A program made the position numbers and the translations under genes. 64,000 nucleotides of DNA from Prorocentrum cordatum (taxonomy: Eukaryota > Sar > Dinophyceae > Prorocentrales > Prorocentraceae): positions 243,501 through 307,500 of the forward strand of contig CAUYUJ010021048.1 of NCBI GenBank assembly GCA_963575745.1, in the 5' to 3' direction. Shown one piece after another: positions 50,480 to 62,099 of this stretch (position 1 is the stretch's first letter; the number at the start of each line of letters is the position of its first letter). The notes beneath the pieces are model-generated. The model made no database searches. It saw only the letters and a program-made list of their open reading frames with translations, and was not told the origin of the DNA.

Positions 50480-51425
50480 TGGAGATCCTCTGAACCCATT
50501 TCAGTTTCCTGCGTTTCTGAATGTCAGCCCACTGTTCAAAAACTGCGAAAGCTTGCTCTGAACTGAACATGGCGCGTCGGATTCAAGCCACCCAAAATTC
50601 CAAGCCGCATCCGTTGCCTTTCGTGCAGCTGTCGATGGCATGTGTTGTTCGTCTCCGTGGCGAACCTAAGATCATCCGTAGCATCCGGCGTTGGGTTGCC
50701 ACCACAAGCTGTTCCAAAACAACTGTCGTCGTCCACGATGCACATCCGTGTATCATATTGTAAGTGTCACGACGCCACTAAAAAGTCTGACTATGTCGTG
50801 TAATGGATGTTACCGGCACAGCAATTCCTGTTTGATCAGCCAAGACATCTTCCAGGCGGCTTGAATACGCATGTCGATTTCCGCCGTCATCTGTTTGCAA
50901 GACGTAAGCAGCCGACCCAAATATTTGTGTGTTCTTGCGCACGTCAAGATTTCAATGTCGCAATTCTCGACCTTGGTGTGCTCCGGGAGGGCTTCTCTTC
51001 GGCCGCCGGGCTTCCATGCTGTGCAACATCTTCTTCGTCGGGTGTAATTCAAAGCATGTCCGTCTGGCTGCATCCGTAACGTCCCCCTGCATCCTGCGTG
51101 CTTGTGTCAAAGACGTCCCAACCAATTTCACATCATCAGCGAACCTCAAACTCGTCAAGCGTACTTTGTCTTATAAACACAATATCCTGCCGTACTTACG
51201 TTTTTCCCATTTGGCCCGGCATTACTTGAATATCTCTTCGGATACGCGGTTGAAGAACAGAGAGCTGAGCGGGTCTCCCTGCTTTGTCCCGCGATCTATC
51301 TAGAATACGTTGCTTCCCACATATGTGACCACAATTGCTGTCTGTCCGCTGTACAAGTTAGATATATGAGAGATGACGGGCGAGGGGGTGAACGACATGT
51401 TCGTTATAAACTCGGCGGCCCGAGC
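50480..51425 (-). pseudogene. L1/RTE-like reverse transcriptase fragment, multiply broken
   Basis: Minus strand from about 51300: IDRGTKQGDPLSSLFFNRVS (motif B), then after two stops TSLRFADDVKLVGTSLTQAR (motif C, ADD intact) and AARRTCFELHPTKKMLHSM. Next come ILTCARTHKYLGRLLTSCKQ and MDMRI-type thumb sequence, then VVATQRRMLRMILGSPRRRT and EQWADIQKRRK. This is a different lineage from LINE A/B, where motif B is GMIQGRPASG or GAAHGCPASG; RGTKQGDPLS with TQRRMLRMILG resembles the L1/RTE-like RTs common in dinoflagellates. In-frame stops show it is dead. Confidence 0.85.
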
Positions 51426-51888
51426 TACGAGAGGGGCGCGGTGCGGCTAGTTGGTGCGGCAGTGCGGCTTCCTGGCTGGCAATTCTAAGGCAACAGGTGC
51501 GCGGCCAGCGAACGGGCAACACCCATGGAAGAGGGGCGATAGGTTTTGGCCCGGGGGGATGGGGATAATTCGTGGAGTGCCTCGTGGGGTCTTTCGGGAG
51601 GGTTAAGGAGTCTTGCGGCCACGGATACCGACTTCTGAGCGCCTCCGAAGATCATGCCAAAGGGGCTGCAAACATAATTTGTATTGTCCGGAAGGGTGTG
51701 GAGCTGTCAGGGTCCGCCCGGACCTCCCTTGGGATTAGGTGTGCCCAGGTGTGCCCCATCCGTGTTTTTTTTTGCACCGTGTCATCTAGTAAGGATAAGA
51801 ATTTTATATACGTACACACACTAGAGCCACGCGCGCGCTACACACGCGCTTAGGCTCTAGCCGACCCCGGCGACGGTATTAGGTGGCA
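51426..51888. other. No recognisable gene
   Basis: May include remnants of the RT element's upstream part. A frame at 51572-51853 shows no motif. Confidence 0.35.
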
Positions 51889-52138
51889 CGCGTCCGACCC
51901 CGTGGCGTCTTCCCAAACGCCCTAACACTGTATCACAATTTCGCCCGAACTCTAACCCACCAGCCCGAACACCCAAACTGTAACGCCCTATCGCCTGAAC
52001 GCTGTAACCCTAATCCTTACGCCCACGCCCTTGCACTCTAACCTTGGCACCCCGATCCTAACAACTTAGTCCGAATGCCCAACCCAGAATTCCGAACCCC
52101 TGCACCCTTCCCGTAACACCGTAGCCCTACACCCGAAT
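51889..52138 (+). repeat. Degenerate telomere-like repeat (CCCTAA/CCCGAAC variants)
   Basis: Irregular units such as CGCCCTAACACTGTATCAC, AACGCTGTAACCCTAATCCT and CACCGTAGCCCTACACCCGA. They resemble scrambled CCCTAAA (TTTAGGG) telomeric repeats. It abuts a CCAAGA array on the right. Confidence 0.55.
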
Positions 52139-53112
52139 AGAGAACCGCAAGAGGGCACCCAAGACGACATCGATACCCTCCAAAAAAATCGCACAGCTCG
52201 AAGAAGCCCCGGAGATGCCTCCAGGACAGCCCAAGATGCACCCGTGACGCCCCAAGATGGGCACCAGATGGCCCAGGACGGCCTCGGAGGCCTTAAAGAG
52301 GCTGGCAAAAGAGACCTTCAAGAGGGCAAATTCACTCACTGCCCAGATGTGCTTCAACGATTTTAGCGCCCTTGGCTTTTCGGGCGTTCGACGCTCCAAG
52401 ACGGCCCCGTGGGCCACCAAGATCGCGCCCCAAGACGACCCCAAGGGCGCCCAAGAGGCCCGCACACTGCTCACTGTCAGGCCCCTCATCCCACGCGCAC
52501 CCGCTCGAGAATCGTGCGCTTCCCGCGTTGCCAGCCAGCTAAACGACGATCCCTCGTCAAAAAACGATGGATGTGCGTCTCGAGCTTCCAAGACGGCCCG
52601 TGCAGGCAACCAAGGACACCAAGATTGCCCCAAATGCCTTGAAGACTGCCAAGATGGCCCCAGGGCGGCCGAATGTTGATTCAAGAAAGCCCAAGATGCC
52701 TCCAAGAGGGCCCAAAATTGCCACAAGAGGACCTCCAACAGGGTCCGAATAAGCCACAAACATTGATAACCCCTTTGGTTTTGACCTGAATTTCGCATCC
52801 TCGCTTTTCGGGCTGCCGTCAGCTCAAGACGGCCCAAGAGGACTCCACGATTGGCCAAGTGGCATCCAAGACGGCTCCAAGACGGCCCAAGAAGACCTCC
52901 CGTGGGACCCAAGACGGCCTTAGAAGGTCCGCTGGAGGCCCACAACGGCAACAAGATGGCCTCACGACGGCCCCCAGACACACACCATACGGCCAAGAGG
53001 GCTCCAAGACGGCCCAAGAGAGCGCCAGGCAGGCGTAAGAGGGCCCAAAAACAGCCCCAGAGGGCCCCAAGGAACCCCCAAGACTGCCTCATCGAGGCCC
53101 AGACAGCCCGAA
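52139..53112 (+). repeat. CCAAGA array with two spacers
   Basis: Units CCAAGACGGCCCCGTGGGCC etc. Spacers at about 52325-52400 (GCCCTTGGCTTTTCGGGCGT) and 52745-52830 (CATTGATAACCCCTTTGG ... CTTTTCGGGCTGCCGTCAGC) share CATTGAT and CTTTTCGG with the spacer at 5.9 kb. A unique insert with no recognised gene lies at about 52470-52570. Confidence 0.85.
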
Positions 53113-53139
53113 GACTGCCCGCACGAGCTTCAGCACCAC

Positions 53140-53866
53140 CATCACCATCACCAGCAGCATCATCATCAGCATCAGCATCATCACCATCATCATCAGCAGC
53201 ATCATCATCAGCATCATCATCATCATCAGCATCATCAGCATTAGCATCAGCAGCAGCATCACCATCATCATCACAATCGTCATCATATCATCATCACCAT
53301 CATCATCAGCATCAGCATCAGGATCAGCATATCGATCACCATCATCATCATCAGCAGCATCATCGTAATTCTCATCGTTGCCATCATCACACTACGAAAA
53401 GCGATACTACTACATAATAATTTTAATAATACTCAAAACCATAACCACAAACATAATCACAATCATACTCATCATTACCACCACCATCATCGTCATCATC
53501 ACCGTCGTCACCATCATCGTCATCAACATCATAAGCATCACCATTACCATCATCGTCATCACAATCGTCCTCATCATCATCAGCATCACACTCACAATGA
53601 TCATCACCAACATCATCATCACTGGCATCACCACCATCATCGTCATCACCTTCACCATACAATAGGGACCCGATCACAAGAAACCTTCCACAAGAAACCC
53701 AACCCTGATATCCCAGAACGCCAGTCGATTTTTTGTCTGGGAGCGTCGCGCTTTCCACAGCAAAACCATCGAATCCCAAGACACCCGGGGCACCATGGAG
53801 GCAAGCAGGGTGTTTCTCGGCATGGGCCCCCACTGTAGCCATCATCATCATCATCATCATCAGCAG

Positions 53867-53926
<60 letters not shown>

Positions 53927-54145
53927 CCTCATCACCATCATCATCAGTATCAGCATCAGCATCGTCATCATCATCATCAGCAGAAGCATCATCAGCATCG
54001 CCATCCTTACCATAACCAGCGCCATCGTCATCGTCAGCAGCGATGTCGTCGTCATCATCACCATCATCATCATCATCAGCGCCACCATCACCATCACCAC
54101 AATTACCATCACCATCGCCATCAGCAGCATCATCATCGGCATCAC

Positions 54146-54180
<35 letters not shown>

Positions 54181-54290
54181 GCATCATCAGCATCATCAGC
54201 ATCATCATCAACACCACCATTATCACCATTATCGCCATCACCCCCTTATCGTCCCCATAGTCCTCATGATCATTATCACGACTTTCCCGA
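53140..54290 (+). repeat. (CAT)n tracts split by a 170-bp interspersed repeat
   Basis: CAT/CAC/CAG triplets at 53140-53665 and 53840-54290. Between them 53672-53842 reads CACAAGAAACCTTCCACAAG, CAAAACCATCGAATCCCAAG and GGCAAGCAGGGTGTTTCTCG, about 85% identical by eye to 44385-44560. No gene. Confidence 0.9.
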
Positions 54291-54339
54291 GCCTGGAGAC
54301 CCGAAATGTCACACGTGTCACCCTCCCGCGCCTCCGCGA

Positions 54340-54780
54340 ACAGTCGCCACCTAGGCTGGCACGGTGGCGAGACTTGCCGCAGGCAGCTGGACGGTAAGGT
54401 TGCTCTTGGGCATCTTGGGCCTCTTGGGGCCCTCTTGACGACCCGTCGTCGTCCTGGTCGTGCGAGGGGGAAGCTGGGGGAGGCAGAGATGGAGAGTGGA
54501 GGGAGGGGGGCAGGGCGGGAGAGCTGGCAAACAGGGACGGAAGGATGGAAGGAGGGCAGGAGGGAGCAGCGGCGGGGTAGGGGTTTCGCTTCCATCCTCG
54601 CCCTCGGTCTCCTCATGCCGTCCGCCCTCCTCCTCCTCCTCCGCCTCCTCGTCCTCCTCGTCCTCCTCGTCCTCCTCCTCGTCGTCGTCGTCGTCCTCCT
54701 CCTCCTCCTCCTCCTCCAATTTGCCATCCTCGTTATCATCCCTATCCCCTGCCTTCGCCCTTAGTGACCAGCTTGGCTCG
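54340..54780 (+). repeat. First unit of the 200-bp repeat cluster plus CTC tract
   Basis: Contains ACGGAAGGATGGAAGGAGGG, AGCGGCGGGGTAGGGGTTTC, GCTTCCATCCTCGCCCTCGG then TCTCCTCATGCCGTCCGC, matching the units at 56.4-59.5 kb. It ends in CCTGCCTTCGCCCTTAGTGA, the same phrase that restarts the cluster at about 56285. Confidence 0.7.
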
Positions 54781-54860
54781 AGCCAGTTTTGCTCGAACCC
54801 CAAGCCAGCACCACAGGAGCTCCCCGCTCCGACCACGTCCTCGCCTTTCGCGCATCCAGC

Positions 54861-55619
54861 ATGGAGCGGGAGCCCAGGCGCCGTCGTCCCAATCGCACTG
54901 CAGCTGAGCGCCGAGCTCAATATGCTCGCGCGAACGGACGGGCGGTCATGAGGCTCCTGCACGCGTTCACGGAGGTTGAGCAGCACAGGGGCCAAGGCTT
55001 GACTCGCCTTGCCAGTGCGCTCCGCCAGGCACTGGTTGCTGATCATGCTGACTCTGCCGATCGAGTCCATCCTGAGCCTCCCCCTGGTCCGGCGCCCGAG
55101 GGCGACCTGGCTGGCGCATCGCCTGCAACAGCGGCAGCCGTCCCGCCCCTATCTCTCCCACCAGAGGCCCCGAGGGGGTTGGCTGCTCTGGGGAGGGACA
55201 GCGAGGCGGTGCCAACAGGTGGTGCGACGAAGGGCGAAGCCCCAGTTGGTGACTCTCTACCGCAGCAACAAGTTTCAGCGCCTGCCGACATGCAGGCTGG
55301 ACCGCCTCCTGTCGACTTTCGCGAGAGGGTGAGCGGCGCGGGTTCGCACGATCCTCCACAGCAGAGCCCTGCCGACGTGGCGGCTGACGCCGCGTGGCAG
55401 AGGCGGAGAGCAGCATTGGTAGCCGATGGTCTCCTTCTGGCTCAGGGGCGAGGAGCTGTTGCTGCAGCCGCTCCAGTTCGGCCGAGCAGAGGAGCCATCC
55501 CGATCTCGTGTGAGGCGGCTGCCGCGTTGAATCGGATGACGGCGCAGCCTGGGCAGCCACATGCAGCGTCGTTTTCGTCTCCTTCAGGCAGCAGCCCCGA
55601 CAATTGCAAGCAACAGTAG
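54861..55619 (+). CDS. Hypothetical protein, 252 aa, basic N-terminus
   Basis: The ATG at 54861 opens MEREPRRRRPNRTAAERRAQ and YARANGRAVMRLLHAFTEVE, a basic, helical start followed by QHRGQGLTRLASALRQALVA. The remainder is Ala/Pro/Gln-rich low-complexity sequence up to a TAG. The frame is open 24 codons further upstream without ATG. It lies on a roughly 1.5-kb insert inside the 200-bp repeat cluster. A basic helical N-terminus like this occurs in dinoflagellate retroelement-associated proteins, but I cannot name a family. It may equally be a chance GC-rich ORF. Confidence 0.35.
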   Translation: MEREPRRRRPNRTAAERRAQYARANGRAVMRLLHAFTEVEQHRGQGLTRLASALRQALVADHADSADRVHPEPPPGPAPEGDLAGASPATAAAVPPLSLPPEAPRGLAALGRDSEAVPTGGATKGEAPVGDSLPQQQVSAPADMQAGPPPVDFRERVSGAGSHDPPQQSPADVAADAAWQRRRAALVADGLLLAQGRGAVAAAAPVRPSRGAIPISCEAAAALNRMTAQPGQPHAASFSSPSGSSPDNCKQQ

Positions 55620-55639
55620 CTGTTCACTTCTGCGTATGT

Positions 55640-55985
55640 GGTTGGAATTTTCGCTCTGGCATTTTGCTGGGCCACCTCAAGAATGTCTGTCTCTTCAGCA
55701 TCGTATTCGTGGTCTTGGCAGCGCTGTATTCTGGCTGAGCCTGGCCCAGGCCCACTGGGCAAGCAAGGCGCCCCACTTTGTTTGGCTCGCTTTTCTTGTT
55801 TAGTATGCCTCAATCGATGTGTCAAAAGCGGCTGAGCGGGTTTTATCTTGAGGGCAATCTGCTAAGCGGTGTTTCGCAAACTTGGGCGCATTTATACTCT
55901 TTGGCATCGAAGGGGCCTTGGCTGCATTCTGGCTGAGCCTGTCCCAGGCCCGCAGGGCAAGCAAGGCGATAGTATTTTCTTTTGT
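55640..55985 (+). repeat. Tandem duplication, about 197-bp spacing
   Basis: GGCTGAGCCTGGCCCAGGCC then CACTGGGCAAGCAAGGCG at about 55735 recurs as GGCTGAGCCTGTCCCAGGCC then CGCAGGGCAAGCAAGGCG at about 55932. The rest of the stretch to 56290 holds no recognisable gene. Confidence 0.7.
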
Positions 55986-56290
55986 GGGAATGTATTTTCG
56001 CTGTTTGCTTGGTGTCAAGAGGCGTTCTGGTGGTCAGTTTGTTTTCGAGTGTCTCATCCCGCCCCTGGGCATCGGCAGCTGGAGGGACATGAGCGTCACA
56101 CGCAATATGGTGAACGGCTTTTCTGTCCTGGTGCGGGTCTTCCTGATCGTCGCGTCCCTCGTCGTGGTCAGGGGGTGGAGTGCTCCATGTACCTATTGCT
56201 TCGCAATCCCTCCGAGGTCCTCTGAGCGGGCGAGGCTTAATCGTATGAACCACTACGTGGGATAGCCTGTTCCTGTTCCTGTTCCCTGCC

Positions 56291-59200
56291 TTCGCCCTTC
56301 GTTTCATCTCCAACTCGTCCTCCTCGTCCTCCTCGATGGACTGGCGGCGACAATCATGTTCTCAGAACGCTCTCCGGAAACATGATGGCTTAGACAGTGA
56401 TGGGGGCCCTCTTGGAGTCCTCTTAGCCTATCTTTGAGCGATCTGGGAAGAAGGCATGAAGGAGGGTGCAACGGCTGAGTAGGGGTCACGATTCTATCTT
56501 CGTCCTCGGCCTCCTCATTCCGTCCGCCGTCCTCCTCTTCTTCCTCCTCTTCTTCTGCCTCATCTTCCTCCTCCTCCTCTTCCTCCTCCTCCTTCCATTT
56601 TTTCTTGATCGACATTACCATCCTCATCCCTTGCCTCCGCCTTCCGTTTCCCTCTCGTCTTCCACCTTCCCCCTTCTCCTCCTCCTCCTCCTCCTCCTCC
56701 TCCTCCTCCTCCTCCCATCCTCCTCCTTCTCCTCCTCCCCACCATCTTCCTCGGACTGGCGGTGGTCATCATGTTTTATGAACGCTCTCTGGGGACATGA
56801 TGGCTTGGGCCGTGTTGGGGCCCTCTTGGAGGCCTCTTGGCCCATCTTTGCGCGATCTGGGAAGGAAGGCAGGAAGGCGCAGCGGCTGAGTAGCGATTGC
56901 GCTTCCATCCTCGCCATCGGCCTCCTCATTCCTCCCCCTCCTCTTCCTACTCCTCCTCCGCCTCTTCCTCCTGCTCCTCCCTCCTCTTCTTCCTCCTGCT
57001 CCTCCTGCTCCTCCTGTTCCTCTTCCTTTTGGCATACTCAGTATCATCCTCATCCTCATCGCCTGCCTCCGCCCTCTGTTTCCCTCTGTTCCTCCTCCTC
57101 CTCCTCCTCCTCTTCCTCCTCCTCCTATTCCTCCTCCTCCTCCTCCTCTTCATCCTCCTCCTCATCCTCCTCCTCCTCCCTCCCTTTTCTTATAGCTAAC
57201 TTCTCCCTGCCGCTCCCCGAAGCAAGTTTTTGGGGTGGGCCGGGCGTTTCGCCTAAGACAACCTCACCACTCGTGACCCTGAAGCTTCAGCATTGGCAAC
57301 AGTTTCACAGATGGAATGCGGGTCGTTTTCAAAGTGTGGCTCTCGCCTTGGCGCCCCGCGCATTCGTTTCAAACATTTGCAAGGGCTTCACGGATGGGGG
57401 GCGGGTGGTTTTCAAAAAGTGGCTCTCGCCTTAGCGCCGCGCGCATTCGTTTAAAGCAACTGCAAGAGTTTCACGGATTGAGGGCGAATGGTTCTCAAAC
57501 TGTGGCTCTCGCCTTAGCGCCGCGCACATTGGTTCTTAACTGTTGCAAGAGCTTCACGGATTGAAGGCGGCTCCTTTTTAACATGTGGCTCTCGCCTCAG
57601 CGCCGCGCACATCGGTTTTAACTGTTGCACGAGTTTCACGATTTTCCGATAGCAAGCGTACCAGAAATGATGTGTTGGAAGGGTTCCGGATTATGAGGGC
57701 GCAACCGTTACGTTGGTTCGCTGTGTTGAAATCCCAAAAACGGCGTTCTGGCACCATTCAGGATCGTTTAGACGCAACAGTCGGGTTCATCCGTGGCGTT
57801 GGAATCCCGAGAACCATGTTTTGGTATGCGTCATGGGTCTTCACACGGTTGCTTTCCAACGATGCAGTTCCATCAGTGGAACGAACCATTGTAGGGGCCC
57901 ATGAAGAGGGAGCTTGGAAGGGGGGTTATTCTAACATCGTTGATGCAACTTGGGTTTACACTGGTCCTCCTCCTCCTCCTCCGCCTCCTCCTCCTCGTAC
58001 ATCCTCTTCTTTTCCGCTTCCATTGTCTCCTCTTCACACTGGTAGCGACAATCAGGTTCCCCAAAAAACTCTCCGTGAAAATGGTGGTTTGGGCCGCGTT
58101 CGGGCCCCATTGGAGAGCTCTTAGCCCGTCTTTGCGCAATCTGGGAAGGACGGAAAGAAGGAGCAACGGTTGACTGCCCTCCTCCTCCTCCTTTTCGGAG
58201 GTTCGGTGAACGTTGCGCCCTGAAAAAAAGGCAAGGCAAAGAGACAGCCCTGACCGAACAGTCCTCCCCCTCCTTCTCCTCCTCCTCCTCTTCTGCCTCT
58301 TCCTCTTCCTTCTCCTCCCTCCTCCTTCTCCTCCCTCCTCCTCCTCCTGCTCCTCCTCCTCCTCCTCATCATCATCATCATCCTTTTCGCCATCTTCATT
58401 ATCATTCCCATCCCTTGCTTTCGCCCGCCCTACGTTTCCCTCCTCAATTCCTCCTCAGCCTCCTCCTGCTCCTCGTCCTCCTCCTCGCACTGGCGGCGAC
58501 AATCATGTTCCCAGAAAGCTCTCTGGGACCATGATGGTTCGGTTCGTGTTGGGGTCCTCTTGGGGGCCTCTTGGCCCGTGTCCGCGCGATATGACAAGGA
58601 CGGAAGGCGGGAGGGAACAGCGGTTGAGTAGGAGCCTCGTCATCGGCTTCCTGATTCCGTCCGCCCTCGTCGTGATCCTCCTCCTCCTCCTCTTCTTCCT
58701 CCTCTCCTTTGTGATATGTAATCCTCATCCCTTGCTTCCGTCCTCCGGCTCCATTTCGTCTTCCCCCCTCCCTTACCGTCCTCATCCTCCTCCTTCTCCT
58801 CCTTCTACTCCTCCTCCTCCTCCTCCTCCTCGTCGTCGTCCTGCCCCTCGTCCTCCTATTCCTCGCCTGCTTTCTCGGATTTTCCGAGAAAGCTCTCCGG
58901 GACCATGACGGTTTGGGCCGTGTTGGGGCCCTCTCGGAGGCCTCTTGGTCCGTTTTTGCGCGATCTGTAGAAGGAGGCAGGACGGAAGAAAGGAGCACCG
59001 GCTGACTGCGTTTCCACATTCGCCTTCGGCATCCTCATTCCGCCCGCCCTGATCCTTCTCCTGTTCCTCCTTTTCCTCCTCCTCCTCCTCATCCTCCTCT
59101 TTGTTCTCTTGATTAATGATCATCACCATCATCATCGCCATCACCATCAGCATCACCATCATCAACAACAACATCGTCATCATTATCACCGTCACTATCG

Positions 59201-59597
59201 TCATACCTATCATCACCAACATCAACATTTGAATACACGTTCCGTTTCAATATGCTTATGATTATTGTTTTTGTCTTCCTCCTCTTCCTCCTCCTCCTCC
59301 TCCCCCTCCTCAAACTGGCGGCGACAATCATATCCTCAGAAAGCTCTCCCGGAACATGATGGTTTGGTCCGTGTTGGGGCCCTCTTAGAGGCCTGTTAAC
59401 CCGTCTCCGCGCGATCTTGGAAGGACGGAAGGAAGAAGCAACGACTGAGTAGGGGTTGGGCTTCCACCCTCGTCATCGGCCTCATGATTCCGTCCGCTTT
59501 CCTCCTCCTCCTCCTCCTCCTCCACCTCCTTCTCCTCCTCCTCCCTCTCCTCCTCTTCCTCCTCCTCCTCTTCTTCTTCTTCTGTTCCGCCTCCATT
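56291..59597 (+). repeat. Cluster of about 200-bp repeat units alternating with CTC tracts
   Basis: The phrase TGGCGGCGACAATCATGTTC, then ATGATGGTTTGGGCCGTGTT, GGGGCCCTCTTGGAGGCCTC, GCGCGATCTGGGAAGGACGG and CTCCTCATTCCGTCCGC recurs near 56340, 56755, 58040, 58490, 58870 and 59318. CTC tracts and a CATCCTCATCCCTTGCCTCC linker lie between units. A CAT tract lies at 59118-59235. A composite satellite is nested at 57184-57965. Confidence 0.8.
57184..57965 (+). repeat. Composite satellite element, forward copy
   Basis: Head GGCCGGGCGTTTCGCCTAAG, about five 82-bp units with GGCTCTCGCCTTAGCGCCGC, then CGTTTAGACGCAACAGTCGG-type units, tail AACATCGTTGATGCAACTTG then GGTTTACACTGG, followed by CTCC. 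It is the clearest copy for defining a consensus. Confidence 0.85.
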
Positions 59598-60335
59598 CTT
59601 TCCCTTATGAATAACTTCTCCCTGTCGCACCCCGAGGCCAATTTTTAGGGCGGGCCGGTCGTTTCGCCTCAGACTTCCTCACCATTTATGACCCTGAAGC
59701 TTGAAAATGACAACATTTCACAGATGGAGGGCGGGTGATTTTCAACATGTGGCTCTCGCCGCAGCGCTGCGCACATTCGTTTAAAAAATGTGCAAGGGCT
59801 TCACGGATTGAAGGTGAAACGTTTTCAAAATGTGGCTCTCGCCTTAGCGCCACCCACAGTCGTGTTAAATATGTGCAATAGTTTCACGGATTGAGGGCGG
59901 TTGCTCTTCAAAATGGTGCTCTCGCCTTAGCGCCGCGCACATTCGTTCGTTTATGTTTTCTTATAACAAATGAGCAAGAGCTTCACGGATCCCCATGATC
60001 AGCGGACCAGCGATGGTGTTTTGGAAGATTTGTGGATTATGAGAGTGCAACAGTTACATTGATTTGCGGTGTCGAAGATGGGTCTGGCACGATTCAGGAG
60101 CGTCAAGACGCAACACTCAAATTGATGCGTGGCGTTGGAATCCCGAGAACAATGTTTTGACATGCTTCAGGGTCTTCAAACGGTTGTCTTCCAACGAGGC
60201 AGGTCCCTGAGTGGAAACGAACCTTTGTAGGGGCCAATGAAGGGGGAGCTTGGAGGGAGGGTATATTCCAACATCGTTCATGACTCTTGTTTTTACAGTG
60301 GTCCTCCTCCTCGTCCTCCTCCTCCCCAGTCTGTG
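59598..60335 (+). repeat. Composite satellite element, forward copy
   Basis: Head AGGGCGGGCCGGTCGTTTCG then CCTCAGACTTCCTCACC, four 82-bp units, AGCGTCAAGACGCAACACTC units, tail AACATCGTTCATGACTCTTG and a short CTC tract. Same order as the 57-kb copy. Confidence 0.85.
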
Positions 60336-60379
60336 GTGCTGTAGGGCCGTCACAAAGCTGCGTGACGAGATCGTGGGAG

Positions 60380-61540
60380 CTGCGCTGATCGCCCGAGCAG
60401 CTACCATCACGTCTGAAGGCCCAGACTGGAACCGGCTTAGCGGACGCATCTTCCAACACCCAAGCGCGCCTTTACCACGGCCTGTTGCTGGAGGGCGAAC
60501 GGATGTGCGGTCGGCAGACGACCCTACCAATATGGCGGTCAGCTTCGAAAGGATGGTTTTCTTCGATGGTTCAGGTCTCAAGAACCCATCGTGATGCTGT
60601 CCAGGGCAAACTGGAGGGCGGATGTGTATAGCAAAGAGCGTCAGCTGTTGTGCGCGGCTTGAAATCCAGTCCCTAGCTTCCTCCCTCGTACCTCCCTGGC
60701 GGGCGAGTTTCGTGGGCTTGGGGCCATCAGTGAGCTCCTGCGTGGTCCTTCTGAAGGTTTTTCGGTTTGCGCCAACGTTGGGGTCGCGTTGAATTCCGCA
60801 GTGCCCATGCAGGTCTCCTATTAGAACAAGTTTACGCTGGAACCCTTCTGAATATGTCTTGCAATGTATAATCTCGTGGTCGCAAGGGCAAAGCTCACGT
60901 CATAGACGACGGAGAGCTTAACGAAGATCGGATACTTTCTGAGCAAGGGAATGACGAGGCAGATGCCGCTGCTAAGCGGGGAGCGCGGAGCCATCCTAGA
61001 GCATCGCCCAACGAGTTGCAGGCGATAGGCGATCGAGCCGATATTGCCAGCGAAACCTGTGCCCTTGCAGCACGACTCATGCCGAGTTGGCCTAGGCTGA
61101 ATCTCGATAGCGTCCCTCGAGTCCCGCCTCCTCCCCGTTCGCAGGCGTCGAATTCAACTGGCATTGTGCGCGAGAGGTTGGTGCCGCTCCTTCAGAAGGT
61201 GCCAGCGCTGTTCAAAGGACAGACGTTGTGAGCGGAAGCCTTCGAAGAACAACTGCTCAGGTGAGCTGCCCGCTGTCGCCCTCGAGATCGGGCAGCTTGA
61301 GCACTCGCTCAAGGTCTTCTCTTGCACTTACGGTGCGTTGCTACATGCCTGCTCCAGGTGCAAGGCGTATGCAGCTGGAGGCCGGTTCCGCAATATTGCC
61401 AAGGATTGCCTTGCAGACGCTGCTCTCAAGAATCATGGGATTTCTAGCTGTGTCGCCACAGCAGGGAGCAACATTCTCGGGTAAGCACCCTAAGCTGGCT
61501 CACGTGCAAGTGGAGCCTTTCGATGGTTTGCTCGCTTGAC
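60380..61540 (+). pseudogene. Retroelement RNase H domain and zinc-knuckle tail, plus strand, broken
   Basis: The plus strand reads SFERMVFFDGSGLKNPS at about 60540-60590 (the FxDGS start of RNase H), stops at once, then at about 60885 reads KGKAHVIDDGELNEDRILSE and QGNDEADAAAKRGARSHP. GNDxADxxAxxG is the C-terminal Asp block of retroelement RNase H. Further on, LEHSLKVFSCTYGALLHACS then RCKAYAAGGRFRNIAKDC (to 61484, another frame) gives a CSRCxAYA knuckle typical of these elements in dinoflagellates. Multiple frame changes; non-functional. Confidence 0.65.
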
Positions 61541-61572
61541 TGTGGGCAGTAGAGCGCTGGTCGGAAAAAAAC

Positions 61573-61594
61573 ACAGAACAACAATAACAACAGC

Positions 61595-61644
<50 letters not shown>

Positions 61645-62015
61645 CCACAACCACAACCACAACAGCAGCAGCAGCAACAACAACAACAACAAAAAAACTA
61701 CCCCCCTTGTCCTCCTCGTCCTCGTCCTCCTCCTCCTCCTGCTCCTTCTCCCCCCCCCTCCCCCCCCTGCTCCTCCCTCTTCCCTGCCCCCACTCCTCCC
61801 CCTCCTGCTACATATCCTCCCCCCCCCTCCTCCTTGTCCTCGCCCCGCCTCCAACCACTTCCCCCTTCCCCTCCTCCTCCTCCTCCTCCCCCCTCCTCCT
61901 TCTCCCCCTCCCGATCCTCCTCCTCCGCCCCCTCCCCACCTCCTCCTCCCCCCCCCTCTCCCCCCCACCTCCTCCTCCCCCTCCTCTTCTTCATCCTCTT
62001 TCTCCGCCTCCCCCC
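61573..62015 (+). repeat. (CAA)n tract then CTC/CCCCTCC tract
   Basis: CAACAACAA with CAC and CAG variants at 61573-61700, then polypyrimidine DNA with TCC repeats to about 62015. Poly-Thr/Asn/Gln and Gly/Glu frames are artefacts. Confidence 0.95.
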
Positions 62016-62099
62016 TCCTGGAGCACAATCAGCAAAATCAAAGAAGCCCGAAGTCCCACAAGTGCAACAACGGATAAAAAGGATGGGAAAACGCCGAAA

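Noticed and set aside
53423-54739. 438-codon minus ORF
   Set aside because: CAT tract translation joined to repeat-cluster sequence.
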